From: Solibacillus sp. FSL R7-0682
GTDB taxonomy: Bacteria > Bacillota > Bacilli > Bacillales_A > Planococcaceae
Assembly: GCF_038005985.1 (NCBI RefSeq)
Contig: NZ_JBBOUI010000001.1
Span: 2,004,001-2,068,000, forward strand
Length of the DNA stretch: 64,000 nt
Reading direction: 5' to 3'
A program made the translations under genes and the position numbers. The notes under the pieces were generated by a model, which was not told the DNA's origin, made no database searches, and saw only the letters and a list, made by a program, of their open reading frames with translations. This document shows positions 42,082-51,244 of the stretch, in pieces. Positions within the stretch are counted from its first letter, which is position 1, and the number at the start of each line of letters is the position of its first letter.

Positions 42082-42486
42082 ATGAAAACTTTTTACCATA
42101 GTTTGTTCATGTGGATACCCTTTATATTGTTGTTTTCCTTTGCAGCATTCGGATTAGAAGTATTCCAAGGAGATAAAATCAGGAAATCAGAATATGTGGG
42201 ATATTTGTTCATTTTGTCTTCTTTCGCTTTTATTTTATTTCCTATTTCATTTTTACCTTTAACAATCGTCGTATGTATGGTTGTAGAATCATTATTTTCT
42301 AAAATGGTGATCTTTACTTTTTTTGGTGGAGTAATAGGGGCATTTACTTTTAAACGAATATATGATTGGCTTTTTGTAGAAGAATATAATTTAAGTATGA
42401 TTAGTTCAATTATATTTTTTAGTATGGCAGGGTTACTGTATGCTTTAGTAGAAAACTCGTTAAAGAAAAATATAAAATTCAATTAG
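42082..42486 (+). CDS. Hypothetical four-TM membrane protein
   Basis: A 134-residue protein with helices at about 8-26, 38-58, 60-90 and 103-123. It starts 6 bases after the previous stop, without a strong ribosome site, so coupling is likely. No family recognised. A terminator follows. Confidence 0.6.
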   Translation: MKTFYHSLFMWIPFILLFSFAAFGLEVFQGDKIRKSEYVGYLFILSSFAFILFPISFLPLTIVVCMVVESLFSKMVIFTFFGGVIGAFTFKRIYDWLFVEEYNLSMISSIIFFSMAGLLYALVENSLKKNIKFN

Positions 42487-42514
42487 ATTTGAAGAAGCTA
42501 TATGTTGTAAAAAT

Positions 42515-42566
42515 AGGATAGATGACACAGGTTTATTGTCCTGTTCATCTATCCTTTCATTTTTGC
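42515..42566. terminator. Bidirectional terminator between convergent genes
   Basis: AGGATAGATGA and TCATCTATCCT pair, with an inner ACAGG/CCTGT, then TTTCATTTTT. It separates the 42082 gene from the chromate transporter genes. Confidence 0.8.
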
Positions 42567-42586
42567 CTAAATGAAGTGTGATTTCA

Positions 42587-43123
42587 TTAAACCCCACTTA
42601 AAAATATTCCACCGATACATAACCCGAAGAAAATAACGAGCGCGGGGTGTACTTTAAATTTTTCCATTGCAATAAAGCTTGCTATGGCAATTAAAATCGT
42701 TGGTAGCCACTCGATTAAATTGACGGATGTCTTGAAGAAATCGAACGTTAAATCTGCCATTAAAATAACAACAGCAGGTAAAACAAATGTGGACAAACGT
42801 TTTACTCGTGGAGAATGACGATTGCGATACAGAATGCCGAGTAAAATCATCATTAATGACAGCGATGGTGCAACGGTTGCAAAAAGAGCGATTGCAGCAC
42901 CAAGTAAACCGCCTTGCTCAAAGCCAACATAAGCAGCAATTTTTGTAGCAATTGGTCCAGGTAGTGCATTACCAATTGCAAATGTGTCACTAAATTCAGC
43001 GGTAGTCATCCAATGATACTTATTAACGACCTCGTGTTCAATTAACGGAATGGTTGCCGGTCCACCACCGTAGCCAATCATATTCGGTATAAAGAAAGCT
43101 AAAAATATATGTATATAGATCAT
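42587..43123 (-). CDS. Chromate transporter, second half-gene
   Basis: A 178-residue CHR-domain membrane protein. Signatures are GYGGGPATIPLIEHEVVNKY at the start and GNALPGPIATKIAAYVGF. Short CHR proteins work as pairs of inversely oriented halves that equal one long ChrA. It overlaps the partner gene by 4 bases. The likely role is chromate efflux driven by the proton gradient; some pairs have other anionic substrates. B. subtilis YwrA/YwrB is the counterpart pair. Confidence 0.88.
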   Translation of the reverse strand: MIYIHIFLAFFIPNMIGYGGGPATIPLIEHEVVNKYHWMTTAEFSDTFAIGNALPGPIATKIAAYVGFEQGGLLGAAIALFATVAPSLSLMMILLGILYRNRHSPRVKRLSTFVLPAVVILMADLTFDFFKTSVNLIEWLPTILIAIASFIAMEKFKVHPALVIFFGLCIGGIFLSGV

Positions 43124-43671
43124 GTTTCATGACTCCTTTTAACCGGTAAAAGCAATGCGAAAAGTAGCAACGCAATGACTACAATTCCAGGATGTATATT
43201 TAATAAGATAATCGTAATAAATGATATTCCTAAAATAAGTCCACTTAATTTCCAACCTAACGATTTTTGTGATTTACTAAAATAATTCCACGTTAATACG
43301 GCCATCATCACACCTACAATAGGTACAACACCATTTGTCATGCCGATAATAAACGGCAAATCCTTATATTCATTTAATAAGGTTAATAACAAAACTAGCA
43401 TAATTGCACTTGGTAAAATTGTTGCTAAAACGGCATTGATTAAGCCAAGCATCCCACCTACACGATAGCCAATGTAACCAGCCATTTTTGTAATGATCGG
43501 ACCGGGTAATGTGTTGCCAATTGCCAGTATATCTGTAAATTCCTCGTCTGTCATAAAGCCATATGTTTCGACAACTTCCTTATGGACAAGTGGGATCGTA
43601 GCTGGTCCGCCACCAAAACCGACAATGCTAGGGCGAAAAAATGCAAAAAATATTTCAGTTTGTTTGTTCAA
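43120..43671 (-). CDS. Chromate transporter, first half-gene
   Basis: A 183-residue CHR-domain protein with VGFGGGPATIPLVHKEVVET and GNTLPGPIITKMAGYIGYRV, five to six TM helices. It partners the overlapping downstream gene. The start is TTG 43671, 9 bases after GGGAGG; the nearby ATG reads into a stop and is not used. A palindrome at 43767-43782 lies in the divergent promoter region shared with the ABC exporter. Confidence 0.88.
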   Translation of the reverse strand: MNKQTEIFFAFFRPSIVGFGGGPATIPLVHKEVVETYGFMTDEEFTDILAIGNTLPGPIITKMAGYIGYRVGGMLGLINAVLATILPSAIMLVLLLTLLNEYKDLPFIIGMTNGVVPIVGVMMAVLTWNYFSKSQKSLGWKLSGLILGISFITIILLNIHPGIVVIALLLFALLLPVKRSHET

Positions 43672-43766
43672 GTCATTAAACCTCCCTTAAAAATAGTTCT
43701 AAGCTTTGAATTCTAGACATTATAACAAATTTGGGACAACGCAACCATGTTAGCTAATTTCTATCA

Positions 43767-43782
43767 AATTTCTTAAGAAATT
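43767..43782. promoter_or_regulatory. 16-base palindrome in divergent intergenic region
   Basis: AATTTCTT-AAGAAATT is a perfect palindrome between the chromate genes and the ABC exporter operon. It is a candidate operator, but the binding protein is unknown. Confidence 0.4.
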
Positions 43783-43848
43783 CTTCATATTTTCACTAAC
43801 TGTTTATTAAGATTCCACCTGTACACTGAATGTATGAAAGGGAGCGGT

Positions 43849-44550
43849 ATGATGATACAAATTGAAAATTTACAACATGCATTTACGATAGGAAGAAAGG
43901 GACAGGAAAATGAAGTACCAGTATTACAAGGTATAAGCTTACAAGTTGAAGCGGGTGAAATTGTATCGATTGTTGGTAAAAGTGGTTCAGGTAAATCAAC
44001 ATTACTGCAATTGTTAGCCGGTTTTATGAAGGCGAAGAAAGGATCAATCCTAGTTAATGGCAAACAAATGGTAGGGATGACTGAAGTCGAAAGCGCGGCA
44101 TTTCGCCTTAAAAACTTCGGGTTCATTTTTCAAAATTTCCAACTCATGCCGAGTTTAACGACATTTGAAAATGTGGAGCTACCACTTAAACTTCAAGGAA
44201 TGAATCAAAAAGCACGATCTAAGCGCGTACGCGATATATTAGAGCGTGTTGGCTTAACAGCAGTAGCAGATCATTATCCTAAAGAACTTTCTGGTGGTCA
44301 ACAGCAGCGTGTAAGTATTGCACGAGCTCTTATTACAAATGCCCCCATTTTACTGGCAGATGAACCAACAGGAAGTTTAGATACAGAAACCGAACAAGAT
44401 ATTTTGCTGCTTATTCAACAGTTAAATCGTGAACTTAATTTAACCTTTGTGATTATTACACACGATGAAGAAGTTGCTTCCATTGCGAACAGAACTTATC
44501 GAATGCAAAACGGCAAGCTAGAAATGGAGGCAAATAGCAATGTTATTTAA
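43849..44550 (+). CDS. ABC transporter ATPase (MacB/LolD type)
   Basis: A 233-residue ATPase with GKSGSGKST (Walker A), [13 protein letters not shown] (Q-loop), [15 protein letters not shown] (signature), [16 protein letters not shown] (Walker B) and IITHDEE (H-loop). It pairs with the FtsX permease overlapping by 11 bases. Substrates of this class include peptides, antibiotics or lipoproteins. Starts at 43849 and 43852 are possible behind GGGAG; an in-frame ATG at 43834 overlaps that site. Confidence 0.88.
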   Translation: MMIQIENLQHAFTIGRKGQENEVPVLQGISLQVEAGEIVSIVGKSGSGKSTLLQLLAGFMKAKKGSILVNGKQMVGMTEVESAAFRLKNFGFIFQNFQLMPSLTTFENVELPLKLQGMNQKARSKRVRDILERVGLTAVADHYPKELSGGQQQRVSIARALITNAPILLADEPTGSLDTETEQDILLLIQQLNRELNLTFVIITHDEEVASIANRTYRMQNGKLEMEANSNVI

Positions 44551-45850
44551 GGACCAATATGATTTCGTCAAGCAGCATATAAAGAAAAATAAGTTACGCG
44601 TTTCGATGACGATTCTTGCAGCGACGATGGGCTGTGCATTTTTAATTATTTTAGCATCGATTGGATATGGGTTACATAAAACGGTGTTGAATGATATTTT
44701 AACGAATGAAAATGTAACAAGTATAGAGCTTATGAATGGACAACAATTAACGGATGAAGATATTACTAAAATAGAGCAACTAGAGCATGTACAAAATGTG
44801 CGTACGATAACACGCGTATCGGCTGAGGCAAATTCCCAATTAGATGATCGGGACATTCAAACAGAGCTTATGATGACAAACTTTAAAAAATATGCGGCTG
44901 TTAATGATGAATTAGCAGAAGGCTCTTTCCCAAAGGCAGATAACGAAATCGTTGTCGGTTACCACTTTGCACAGCATTTATTAAATGATGCAGACCGCGA
45001 AATTATTGCGCAAAAAAGTGCAGAAGCAGAAGCAAACAATGAATGGTATGACGGTGCTGAAGAGGGCTACAAACAATCATTAATTGGTAAAAAAATTACA
45101 ATGAAAGTAAAATCATTTACTGAAAATAGTGAATATAGTGAGTCAAAAACTTATACAATTGTGGGCGTATTACCAAAGCCAGCGTATGAATGGGCAATTG
45201 ATACAAAAATCATGTTGCCAGAAGGAAATCAACAGTGGTTAGATACTGCGTTAACAGTTGGTCCAGGGGAAGAGAAATTTGTAGATGAAATGGTCATCTT
45301 TGCAACAGAACTTGAGCATGTAGAAGGGTTATTAAAAACACTACGTGATGATGGCTACCGTTTGTACTCGATTACTGAGCAATTAGACGAGATTAACGTC
45401 GTTTATTCAATTATGAAGATCGGATTAGTATTTGTTGGGGCAGTAGCGGTATTAATCGCATCTATCGGGATCTTTAATACGATGACGATGGCGGTTACAG
45501 AACGTACGCGAGAAATTGGTGTGATGAAGGCAATCGGAGCTAGTCCAAAATTAATACAGCGATTATTTTTAATGGAAAGCTTAATGATCGGCGTTATTGG
45601 TACGGTACTTGCATTAATCATTTCATATGCGTTCAGCTTTACAGTGAATGCACTAATGCCATTTGTTGTTTCAGAAATTTTTGGTCAGAAGGATGCCAAT
45701 TTAGAAGGAATTATCCTTTCGTACATTCCTGTACAATTAGTGCTTATTGCTTCAACACTTAGCATTGGGGTAGCGGTATTATCAGGTGTACGTCCTGCAC
45801 GAAAAGCAACGAAAATAGAAGTTATGCAAGCTTTACGACAAGAATTATAA
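44540..45850 (+). CDS. FtsX-domain ABC permease (MacB-like)
   Basis: The 436-residue permease has TM1 (about 22-45), a large MacB periplasmic-core-like domain (about 50-285) and three C-terminal TMs with NTMTMAVTERTREIGVMKAI and LSGVRPARKATKIEVMQALR. The GxRxAxxxxxxxALR end is typical of MacB/FtsX permeases. With the ATPase it should form a mechanotransmission-type exporter. The ribosome site GGAGGC lies inside the ATPase gene. Confidence 0.88.
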   Translation: MLFKDQYDFVKQHIKKNKLRVSMTILAATMGCAFLIILASIGYGLHKTVLNDILTNENVTSIELMNGQQLTDEDITKIEQLEHVQNVRTITRVSAEANSQLDDRDIQTELMMTNFKKYAAVNDELAEGSFPKADNEIVVGYHFAQHLLNDADREIIAQKSAEAEANNEWYDGAEEGYKQSLIGKKITMKVKSFTENSEYSESKTYTIVGVLPKPAYEWAIDTKIMLPEGNQQWLDTALTVGPGEEKFVDEMVIFATELEHVEGLLKTLRDDGYRLYSITEQLDEINVVYSIMKIGLVFVGAVAVLIASIGIFNTMTMAVTERTREIGVMKAIGASPKLIQRLFLMESLMIGVIGTVLALIISYAFSFTVNALMPFVVSEIFGQKDANLEGIILSYIPVQLVLIASTLSIGVAVLSGVRPARKATKIEVMQALRQEL

Positions 45851-45857
45851 TAGCATG

Positions 45858-45892
45858 AAAAAGAGGCTTCCTTTCATTAGGAAGCCTTTGTT
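45858..45892. terminator. Bidirectional terminator
   Basis: AGGCTTCCT and AGGAAGCCT (loop TTCATT) with an A-run before and a TTTG after. It serves the ABC exporter operon and the convergent sigma-factor operon. Confidence 0.85.
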
Positions 45893-45908
45893 CAATTTAT
45901 GATACGCA

Positions 45909-46157
45909 TTACAAAAACAATATTCCTTGTAAAATAGCAAGGAAAAGCCCGCATCCTAATGGGAGAAGTTTCGCCAATTGATACCCTCTAACACTTTCGG
46001 TTACTAGATCTAACGGATCTTTAGCGGGAGAAGTTAAATAACGAATGAAACGAAGATATTTAGATGGCGTAGCAGCGAGTTTATCAATAGGAACTTTCAC
46101 TTCATATTGATCTAACATTTTTACGAGTACTTTCTCATCTTTCCATTCATCTTTCAT
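45909..46157 (-). CDS. Small protein with C-terminal TM, after ECF sigma gene
   Basis: An 82-residue protein with a charged N-terminal part (MKDEWKDEKVLVKMLDQYEV) and one hydrophobic C-terminal segment (AKLLPLGCGLFLAILQGILF). It overlaps the sigma gene by 11 bases. The position suggests an anti-sigma or accessory factor, though no recognised anti-sigma motif (such as HxxxCxxC) is seen. Confidence 0.6.
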   Translation of the reverse strand: MKDEWKDEKVLVKMLDQYEVKVPIDKLAATPSKYLRFIRYLTSPAKDPLDLVTESVRGYQLAKLLPLGCGLFLAILQGILFL

Positions 46158-46677
46158 GTTTAAAATCCTCCTTTAATGCCTGTTTTAACGCTTTTATCGC
46201 ATTATGTAAACGTGATTTAACTGTGCCAGGGGGAATTGATAAAACAACAGCAATTTCCTCCTGGGTTAAATCTTCATAATAGGCGAGTAAAATAACAGCC
46301 TTTTGTTTGTCAGGAAGATTTTCAATCGCCTGTTGAATGATCAAAGTATCTTCATGCGGTAACTGTTTTTTATAAGTTGGCAATAAAAAAGGGAGCACAC
46401 TTTGCCATCTTTTCTTGCGGTTAAGTTTATTCAATAATAAACGATAGGCAATTTGAAATGAAAATGTTTTGATTGTCCCTTTTTTTACGTTATATACATG
46501 CTTCTTTTTCTGTAGAACTTCAAATACATCATGCACCGTATCTACGCTAATTTGCTCTTCTCGTGTATAACGAAATAAAAAGCAGTATAGAGGCTCATAG
46601 AGGCGCTCATATAAAATCGATAACGCCTCAACATTTCCCTCCTGATATTCAATCATCAAATCCTCATTACTTTTCAT
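46147..46677 (-). CDS. ECF-type RNA polymerase sigma factor
   Basis: A 176-residue sigma-70 factor. Region 2 reads LSILYERLYEPLYCFLFRYT then VHDVFEVLQ; region 4 reads AIENLPDKQKAVILLAYYED, LTQEEIAVVLSIPPGTVKSR and LHNAIKALK. The ATG at 46677 has GGAGAA 8 bases ahead; a TTG at 46692 in frame overlaps that site. It sits between a membrane protein gene and a small TM protein gene, each overlapping by 11 bases. The target promoters are unknown. Confidence 0.85.
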   Translation of the reverse strand: MKSNEDLMIEYQEGNVEALSILYERLYEPLYCFLFRYTREEQISVDTVHDVFEVLQKKKHVYNVKKGTIKTFSFQIAYRLLLNKLNRKKRWQSVLPFLLPTYKKQLPHEDTLIIQQAIENLPDKQKAVILLAYYEDLTQEEIAVVLSIPPGTVKSRLHNAIKALKQALKEDFKHER

Positions 46678-47044
46678 GTGGAATTTCTCCAAAGTTCGCC
46701 TTTATACATTTAATAGTAGCAGATATTCTTGTTATTAAATAAGCGACTGTAACGATAACCCAAGCCTGTGATTGATTCGTAAAAAATTGGACAAATGGAT
46801 TTTCGATTGTTTGCCCAGTTGAAATAAGGATATTTAATACTTGCACGCAAATAATCGTATAAATGGCAATAAGCAATGAGAGCGTGTCAAAAACATTCCA
46901 ACGCAAATAAATTGTTGTCTTTTTGTAATTAATTTTACGGTTTTCTCGCACAACGTATTTTCGATCAAATGGAAAAATAACAACTAAAATAATGATAATA
47001 GCTAAAATCATAACAATCATCGAAAGAATGAAACCAATACCCAT
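46667..47044 (-). CDS. Membrane protein, first gene of ECF sigma operon
   Basis: A 125-residue protein with three TM helices (about 2-24, 54-75 and 93-112) and a basic loop KYVVRENRKINYKKTT. No family recognised. ATG 47044 follows AAAGGAAG. The overlap with the sigma gene makes a functional link likely: it might be a membrane sensor or anti-sigma partner. Confidence 0.65.
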   Translation of the reverse strand: MGIGFILSMIVMILAIIIILVVIFPFDRKYVVRENRKINYKKTTIYLRWNVFDTLSLLIAIYTIICVQVLNILISTGQTIENPFVQFFTNQSQAWVIVTVAYLITRISATIKCIKANFGEIPHEK

Positions 47045-47211
47045 AATAACGCTTCCTTTCTAATTTGAAATTGTAATAATACTACTTTCATGAACTATAC
47101 AAATGAAAAAGGAAGAAAGTTCATTTTATGTGAAGAAATTTATAAAAATATTATGTAAACAAATCCCAATGCAAAAATACTGTATAAAAATTGAGAAATC
47201 AACTCGATGAA

Positions 47212-47748
47212 TTAAAATGGTAAATCAAATAATTTAATATCCGAAATCGTTTTATTTTTCCAATCCTCAAAAATGACAGCGTATAATACGGAGTCATGAA
47301 TCGTGCCATCGTCGTTTTCCCAAGCATTCCGTAAATAGCCCTCCTTAACAAAACCTGCCTTCATTAAGCATTTTCTCATCGCTAAATTATCTGCACGTGT
47401 ATAGGCCTCAATCCGAATTTTCGCTTTTTCGCCAAATAAATAATCTTGAAGCCATAATAAGACGTGCAACCCTATGCCCTTACCCCTTATGGCTGTAGTA
47501 AGACGAAGATCAAACAATGGGATTGAATCCTCAATATCTTCGATAATTAAAAAACCTATCTTCTCAGAATTATGAATAATCCAATAGGCTTCGCGTTCAT
47601 TTTCATAAAAGCCTATATCTACCTTTTTCTCAATTGATGAAGCGTCAACTTTCGGAGAGCTATGAAAGTTCCATGCATTTGTGCAAAGTAAATTAATGAG
47701 CTCACGCTTTTCTCCATTAAATCGTACCAATTTGATTGGTAATGTCAT
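47212..47748 (-). CDS. GNAT acetyltransferase (RimJ/RimL-like)
   Basis: A 178-residue acetyltransferase. The acetyl-CoA loop is TTAIRGKGIGLHVLLWL, with YTRADNLAMRKCLMKAGFVK and EGYLRNAWENDDGTIHDSVL at the end as in RimJ/RimL-like enzymes. It would acetylate an N-terminus or a small molecule. ATG 47748 follows GGAGG with 7-base spacing; the frame extends 8 codons upstream. Confidence 0.85.
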   Translation of the reverse strand: MTLPIKLVRFNGEKRELINLLCTNAWNFHSSPKVDASSIEKKVDIGFYENEREAYWIIHNSEKIGFLIIEDIEDSIPLFDLRLTTAIRGKGIGLHVLLWLQDYLFGEKAKIRIEAYTRADNLAMRKCLMKAGFVKEGYLRNAWENDDGTIHDSVLYAVIFEDWKNKTISDIKLFDLPF

Positions 47749-47854
47749 TAAAAGTCCTCCTTTATTTCTCAAATTATATTTGTAATGATAGTGTATAATT
47801 TTAACATATATTGTAATTTTATTTGTAGGGAAACTTTATAGAGGAGATGAGACG

Positions 47855-48631
47855 GTGAAATTACTAGATCCAACAAGCCATTCAAATTGGTTAGAACCTC
47901 ACTCAATCAAATGGTATAAACAACTTGGTCAATTACAAAGGAAATACGAGTATTCGTGGAACGCCACCATCACTGAACCAAATGGAGAGAAACGTTTTGA
48001 TGAAGAAGTGATGCACATCATAACAGGAAAGAAAGTATTAGATGTTGGATGTGGGCATGGTGAATTTACTATTCAATGTGGTCAAAAAGCAAAAGAGGTA
48101 ATAGGCTTTGATATAACCGATGATTTTATCGCTACTGGAAAAACGCTTCACACTAAAAATGTTTCCTTTGTAAATGGAAATTCTAAAAAGGGGTTACCTT
48201 TTGAACAAAATACATTTGATTGTGCCTATATTCGTAAGGGACCTACGTCTGCTTATCCACCGCTGAAAGATGTTGTAAAAAAGGGCGGTTATGTAGTAGG
48301 GCTTCATCCTGGGGATAACACAGGTAAGGAACTTCCACATATATTTCCTCACCTATTTAAACAATCAACAGCAAATACATTTCAATTAGTGAAGAATCGC
48401 CTCCATTCAAGTCATTTCTCAACTACAGAAATTGAAATTTTCGATAGCATAGAATACTTACATTCACCGATAGATGTCATAAAGCTTCGGTGTTTTGGTC
48501 AAAATCCCATTATCATCAATACTTTAATTGCCAAAAACATCGAGCAAATTACTTTGTTGTTTAATCAAAATGCCACGAGTAATGGCTTACCAATTACGTT
48601 CCAACGATATATTGTGAGAGCTAAAATTTAA
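47855..48631 (+). CDS. Class I SAM-dependent methyltransferase
   Basis: A 258-residue methyltransferase. Motif I is VLDVGCGHGEFTIQ (about 61-74), the acidic end of strand 2 is VIGFDITDDF, and motif IV-like CAYIRKGPTSAYPP follows (about 128-141). The substrate is not predictable. GTG 47855 follows AGAGGAGATGAG. Transcribed alone. Confidence 0.82.
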   Translation: MKLLDPTSHSNWLEPHSIKWYKQLGQLQRKYEYSWNATITEPNGEKRFDEEVMHIITGKKVLDVGCGHGEFTIQCGQKAKEVIGFDITDDFIATGKTLHTKNVSFVNGNSKKGLPFEQNTFDCAYIRKGPTSAYPPLKDVVKKGGYVVGLHPGDNTGKELPHIFPHLFKQSTANTFQLVKNRLHSSHFSTTEIEIFDSIEYLHSPIDVIKLRCFGQNPIIINTLIAKNIEQITLLFNQNATSNGLPITFQRYIVRAKI

Positions 48632-48801
48632 ATTAAATGATATGATTCATCCAAAGGTCTAATTTATCAAGGAAAATATTTGCTTCTTGTCACATCTGTT
48701 ATTTTCTTGTAATTTTTCTCATTAAATTCTAATAATTTTATAATCTTCCGTTAATTTTAAAGGGGTATGATATCCGTATCACATAGTAAAGGAGATCAAT
48801 T

Positions 48802-49329
48802 ATGAAAAAAACACTTATTGTGGCAACAGCAGTAATTGGATTATCTGGCAGTACGTTATTTGGTCAACCAATTGAGTCCGAGGCAGCAACAACAAAACAC
48901 ATTTCTGCTTCACAAGCAAAAGAACTTGCGTTAAATGTCGTAAATGGAAAAATTGTCGATTTTGAATATGAAAACGATAAACGAAATCCACATTATGAAA
49001 TTGAAATCAAAACTACAAAAGAAAAAATTGAATTAAAGGTGGACGCACTAAATGGGTACGTGAAAATAACTGATCGGGAACCAATTAAAAATAAGGCACT
49101 TCATAAACATGGAAAAGCAAAAGGGCATAGTAAATTTATTTCACAGACAAAAGCAGCTGAAATAGCCAAGGCACATATGAATGGTCAAGGATATGTATCG
49201 GATATCGAAATGGAAAATGACGATCATCTTCGTTTTTACAAAATTACATTCATACACAACAATGTCGAGTATGAATATAAGATCCATGCTAAAACAGGGA
49301 AAATATTAAAAATTGAAGTAGAAGATTAA
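48802..49329 (+). CDS. Secreted PepSY-domain protein
   Basis: The 175-residue product has a signal peptide (MKKTLIVATAVIGLSGSTLF, cleavage near SEAA) and two PepSY domains (about 33-87 and 111-173). Each starts with an ISxxxAxELA-type helix and continues with a D-x-E-x-E hairpin (DFEYENDKRNPHYEIEI; SDIEMENDDHLRFYKITF). PepSY domains may inhibit proteases in the wall zone. The linker is rich in His and Lys. ATG follows AAGGAG. Confidence 0.85.
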   Translation: MKKTLIVATAVIGLSGSTLFGQPIESEAATTKHISASQAKELALNVVNGKIVDFEYENDKRNPHYEIEIKTTKEKIELKVDALNGYVKITDREPIKNKALHKHGKAKGHSKFISQTKAAEIAKAHMNGQGYVSDIEMENDDHLRFYKITFIHNNVEYEYKIHAKTGKILKIEVED

Positions 49330-49332
49330 TTA

Positions 49333-49375
49333 AAGAAAAGCAGGATTGTAACAAAATACAATCATGCTTTTTGTC
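49333..49375 (+). terminator. Terminator after PepSY gene
   Basis: AAAGCAGGATTGTA pairs with TACAATCATGCTTT (one mismatch), then TTTTG. Confidence 0.8.
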
Positions 49376-49501
49376 TCGTTATAAGGCACATAAAGGAATT
49401 TAATAGTTAAATATAGAATAATTACTCGTACAATTAATTAAAAATAAAGGCTGTTCTAATACATTCGGTGAGAAATACTAGAGAAAAAGAGGTAATCGTT
49501 G

Positions 49502-50119
49502 ATGCATAATAAATGGTTGGATTGGGCAAAAAAAATTCAAGCAATCTCTCAAACAGGCATAGCCTTTTCAAAAAACGTTCATGATTTAGAAAGATACGAG
49601 GAGCTAAGGCAAGTAAGTGTTGAAATTATGGCACATTATACAGATTTAGACGAAACGAAAATAAAGCACTTATTCACCAATGAAACGGGCTACCAAACAC
49701 CCAAAGTCGATGTTCGTGGTGTCATTTTTCGAAACAACCAAATTTTACTCGTGAAAGAAAAAAGTGATGAGAAATGGGCGCTTCCTGGGGGATTTTGTGA
49801 TGTCGGATTATCAGCAGGAGAAAATATCGTCAAGGAAATAAAAGAGGAAACAGGTTTTGATGCGATTCCAAAGAGAATACTAGCTATACTCGATAAAAAT
49901 AAGCACCCACATCCGCCAGATCCATATCATTTTTATAAGATTTTTGTTTTATGCGAGATTATAGGAGGAGAAGCGACAATTGGCATTGAAACGAACGATG
50001 TACAATTCTTTTCGGAATATAATTTACCGGTGCTATCTTCTTCAAGAAATACCAAATCCCAATTACAAACGGTCTTTGAATTTTTACATTTTCCTGAAAA
50101 AGAAACGTTATTTGATTGA
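49502..50119 (+). CDS. Nudix hydrolase with N-terminal helical domain
   Basis: A 205-residue protein. Residues about 1-65 form a helical domain (WLDWAKKIQAISQTGIAFSK), common in ADP-ribose pyrophosphatase-like Nudix proteins such as YjhB. The Nudix box is GGFCDVGLSAGENIVKEIKE then ETGF (about 97-119). A nucleotide-sugar-type substrate is likely. ATG 49502 follows AGAGGT; TTG 49499 is an alternative. It leads a three-gene plus-strand set with the P-loop kinase and GNAT genes. Confidence 0.85.
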   Translation: MHNKWLDWAKKIQAISQTGIAFSKNVHDLERYEELRQVSVEIMAHYTDLDETKIKHLFTNETGYQTPKVDVRGVIFRNNQILLVKEKSDEKWALPGGFCDVGLSAGENIVKEIKEETGFDAIPKRILAILDKNKHPHPPDPYHFYKIFVLCEIIGGEATIGIETNDVQFFSEYNLPVLSSSRNTKSQLQTVFEFLHFPEKETLFD

Positions 50120-50163
50120 ATTTCATACGACAACAAAAATCATTACAAAATTGGAGAATTTCG

Positions 50164-50739
50164 ATGTTTTTTATACAAATGGCAGGTTTCCCTGGAGCAG
50201 GAAAATCAACGCTCGCTCGAGAAATTGCGAAAAGAACTGGAGCTATTATTATTGATCATGACATTATCAAGTCTGCTTTTCTTGATGTGACAGAAGAAAT
50301 TGAAATGGACGCGAAGCAAGCCGGTAAAATTTCCTATCATCTCGATTGGACTTTAATTGAATCATTACTGGCACAAGGGCATAATATCATTTTTGATAGT
50401 CCATGTTTGTATGAAGAAATAATAATGAAGGGAACGAACTTAGCACACACATATGAAGCACACTACAAATATGTTGAATGCTATCTCAATAATTTTGATG
50501 AGATTAATGTACGACTAAAAAATCGTCAGCGAAAAAGAAGTCAAATTAAAGAAATTTTATCAATCGATCAATTTACATATGCAGTAGAAGGCAGTAAAAA
50601 GCCACAGGATCAACGTTACTTAATCGTTGATAGCAGTCAACCTTTAGATTGTTATATCGAAGAAGTAATGCATTATATTTTAAGTGAAGAAGGGAGAGAA
50701 ATTGGTGAATATACATATTGTAAAAGCACAAAAAAGTGA
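50164..50739 (+). CDS. P-loop kinase-like ATPase
   Basis: A 191-residue protein with Walker A GFPGAGKST (8-16), a DHD motif (IIIDHDIIKSAF), SPCLYEE, and VRLKNRQRKRSQIKE, as in zeta-toxin/chloramphenicol-phosphotransferase-like small-molecule kinases. The substrate is unknown. ATG 50164 follows TGGAGAA; the frame extends 16 codons upstream without a site. The 3' end overlaps the GNAT gene. Confidence 0.78.
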   Translation: MFFIQMAGFPGAGKSTLAREIAKRTGAIIIDHDIIKSAFLDVTEEIEMDAKQAGKISYHLDWTLIESLLAQGHNIIFDSPCLYEEIIMKGTNLAHTYEAHYKYVECYLNNFDEINVRLKNRQRKRSQIKEILSIDQFTYAVEGSKKPQDQRYLIVDSSQPLDCYIEEVMHYILSEEGREIGEYTYCKSTKK

Positions 50740-51190
50740 TTTTCATACGGTAAATTCAATTGTTAGAGAAGGACATGATGAACATGCTATCGCACTCCCA
50801 CATGTTTTTAAGCAAGTGGAGGAAGTCATGCCGTACAATTATTTTTGTGAATTACTTGATGATTCAGCTAGTGATATTTTACTTGCCAAAATAAACGAAG
50901 AGGTTGTAGGATTTGCCGTTATGGAAATTGCGGAATCTCCTACGTTCGAATCAATGACACCACGCAAATTTGCCTATATGAATGATTTTGGAGTAAAAGA
51001 GGCATATCACCGGCATGGAATCGGCAAACAATTATTTCAAGCATGTGTTGATTGGGCTAATACGAATGACGTACACCATTTAGAATTAAATGTGTGGGAA
51101 TTTAACGAAAAGGCCATTTTATTTTATGAAAAATTTGGATTGAAAACGGTTAGCAGAAAAATGTCGATACCACTTCGAGGGGAAAAATAA
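50705..51190 (+). CDS. GNAT-family acetyltransferase
   Basis: A 161-residue acetyltransferase. DFGVKEAYHRHGIGKQLFQA gives the R/H-x-x-G-I-G acetyl-CoA loop, and LELNVWEFNEKAILFYEKFG is the C-terminal signature. Substrate unknown. GTG 50705 lies after GGGAG (50692-50696); it overlaps the P-loop gene by 35 bases. Confidence 0.83.
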   Translation: MNIHIVKAQKSDFHTVNSIVREGHDEHAIALPHVFKQVEEVMPYNYFCELLDDSASDILLAKINEEVVGFAVMEIAESPTFESMTPRKFAYMNDFGVKEAYHRHGIGKQLFQACVDWANTNDVHHLELNVWEFNEKAILFYEKFGLKTVSRKMSIPLRGEK

Positions 51191-51199
51191 TGAAATATG

Positions 51200-51238
51200 A
51201 GGTTGTCCAGGCAAAATACTTGGACAACCTTTTCTTTT
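51200..51238. terminator. Bidirectional terminator after GNAT gene
   Basis: AGGTTGTCCA and TGGACAACCT form a 10-bp stem, then TTTTCTTTT. Confidence 0.85.
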
Positions 51239-51244
51239 AGTTAA

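Noticed and set aside
42093-42482. 129-codon minus-strand frame opposite the 42082 membrane gene
   Set aside because: Antisense shadow: Lys/Asn-rich, no ribosome site, while the plus frame gives clean TM helices.
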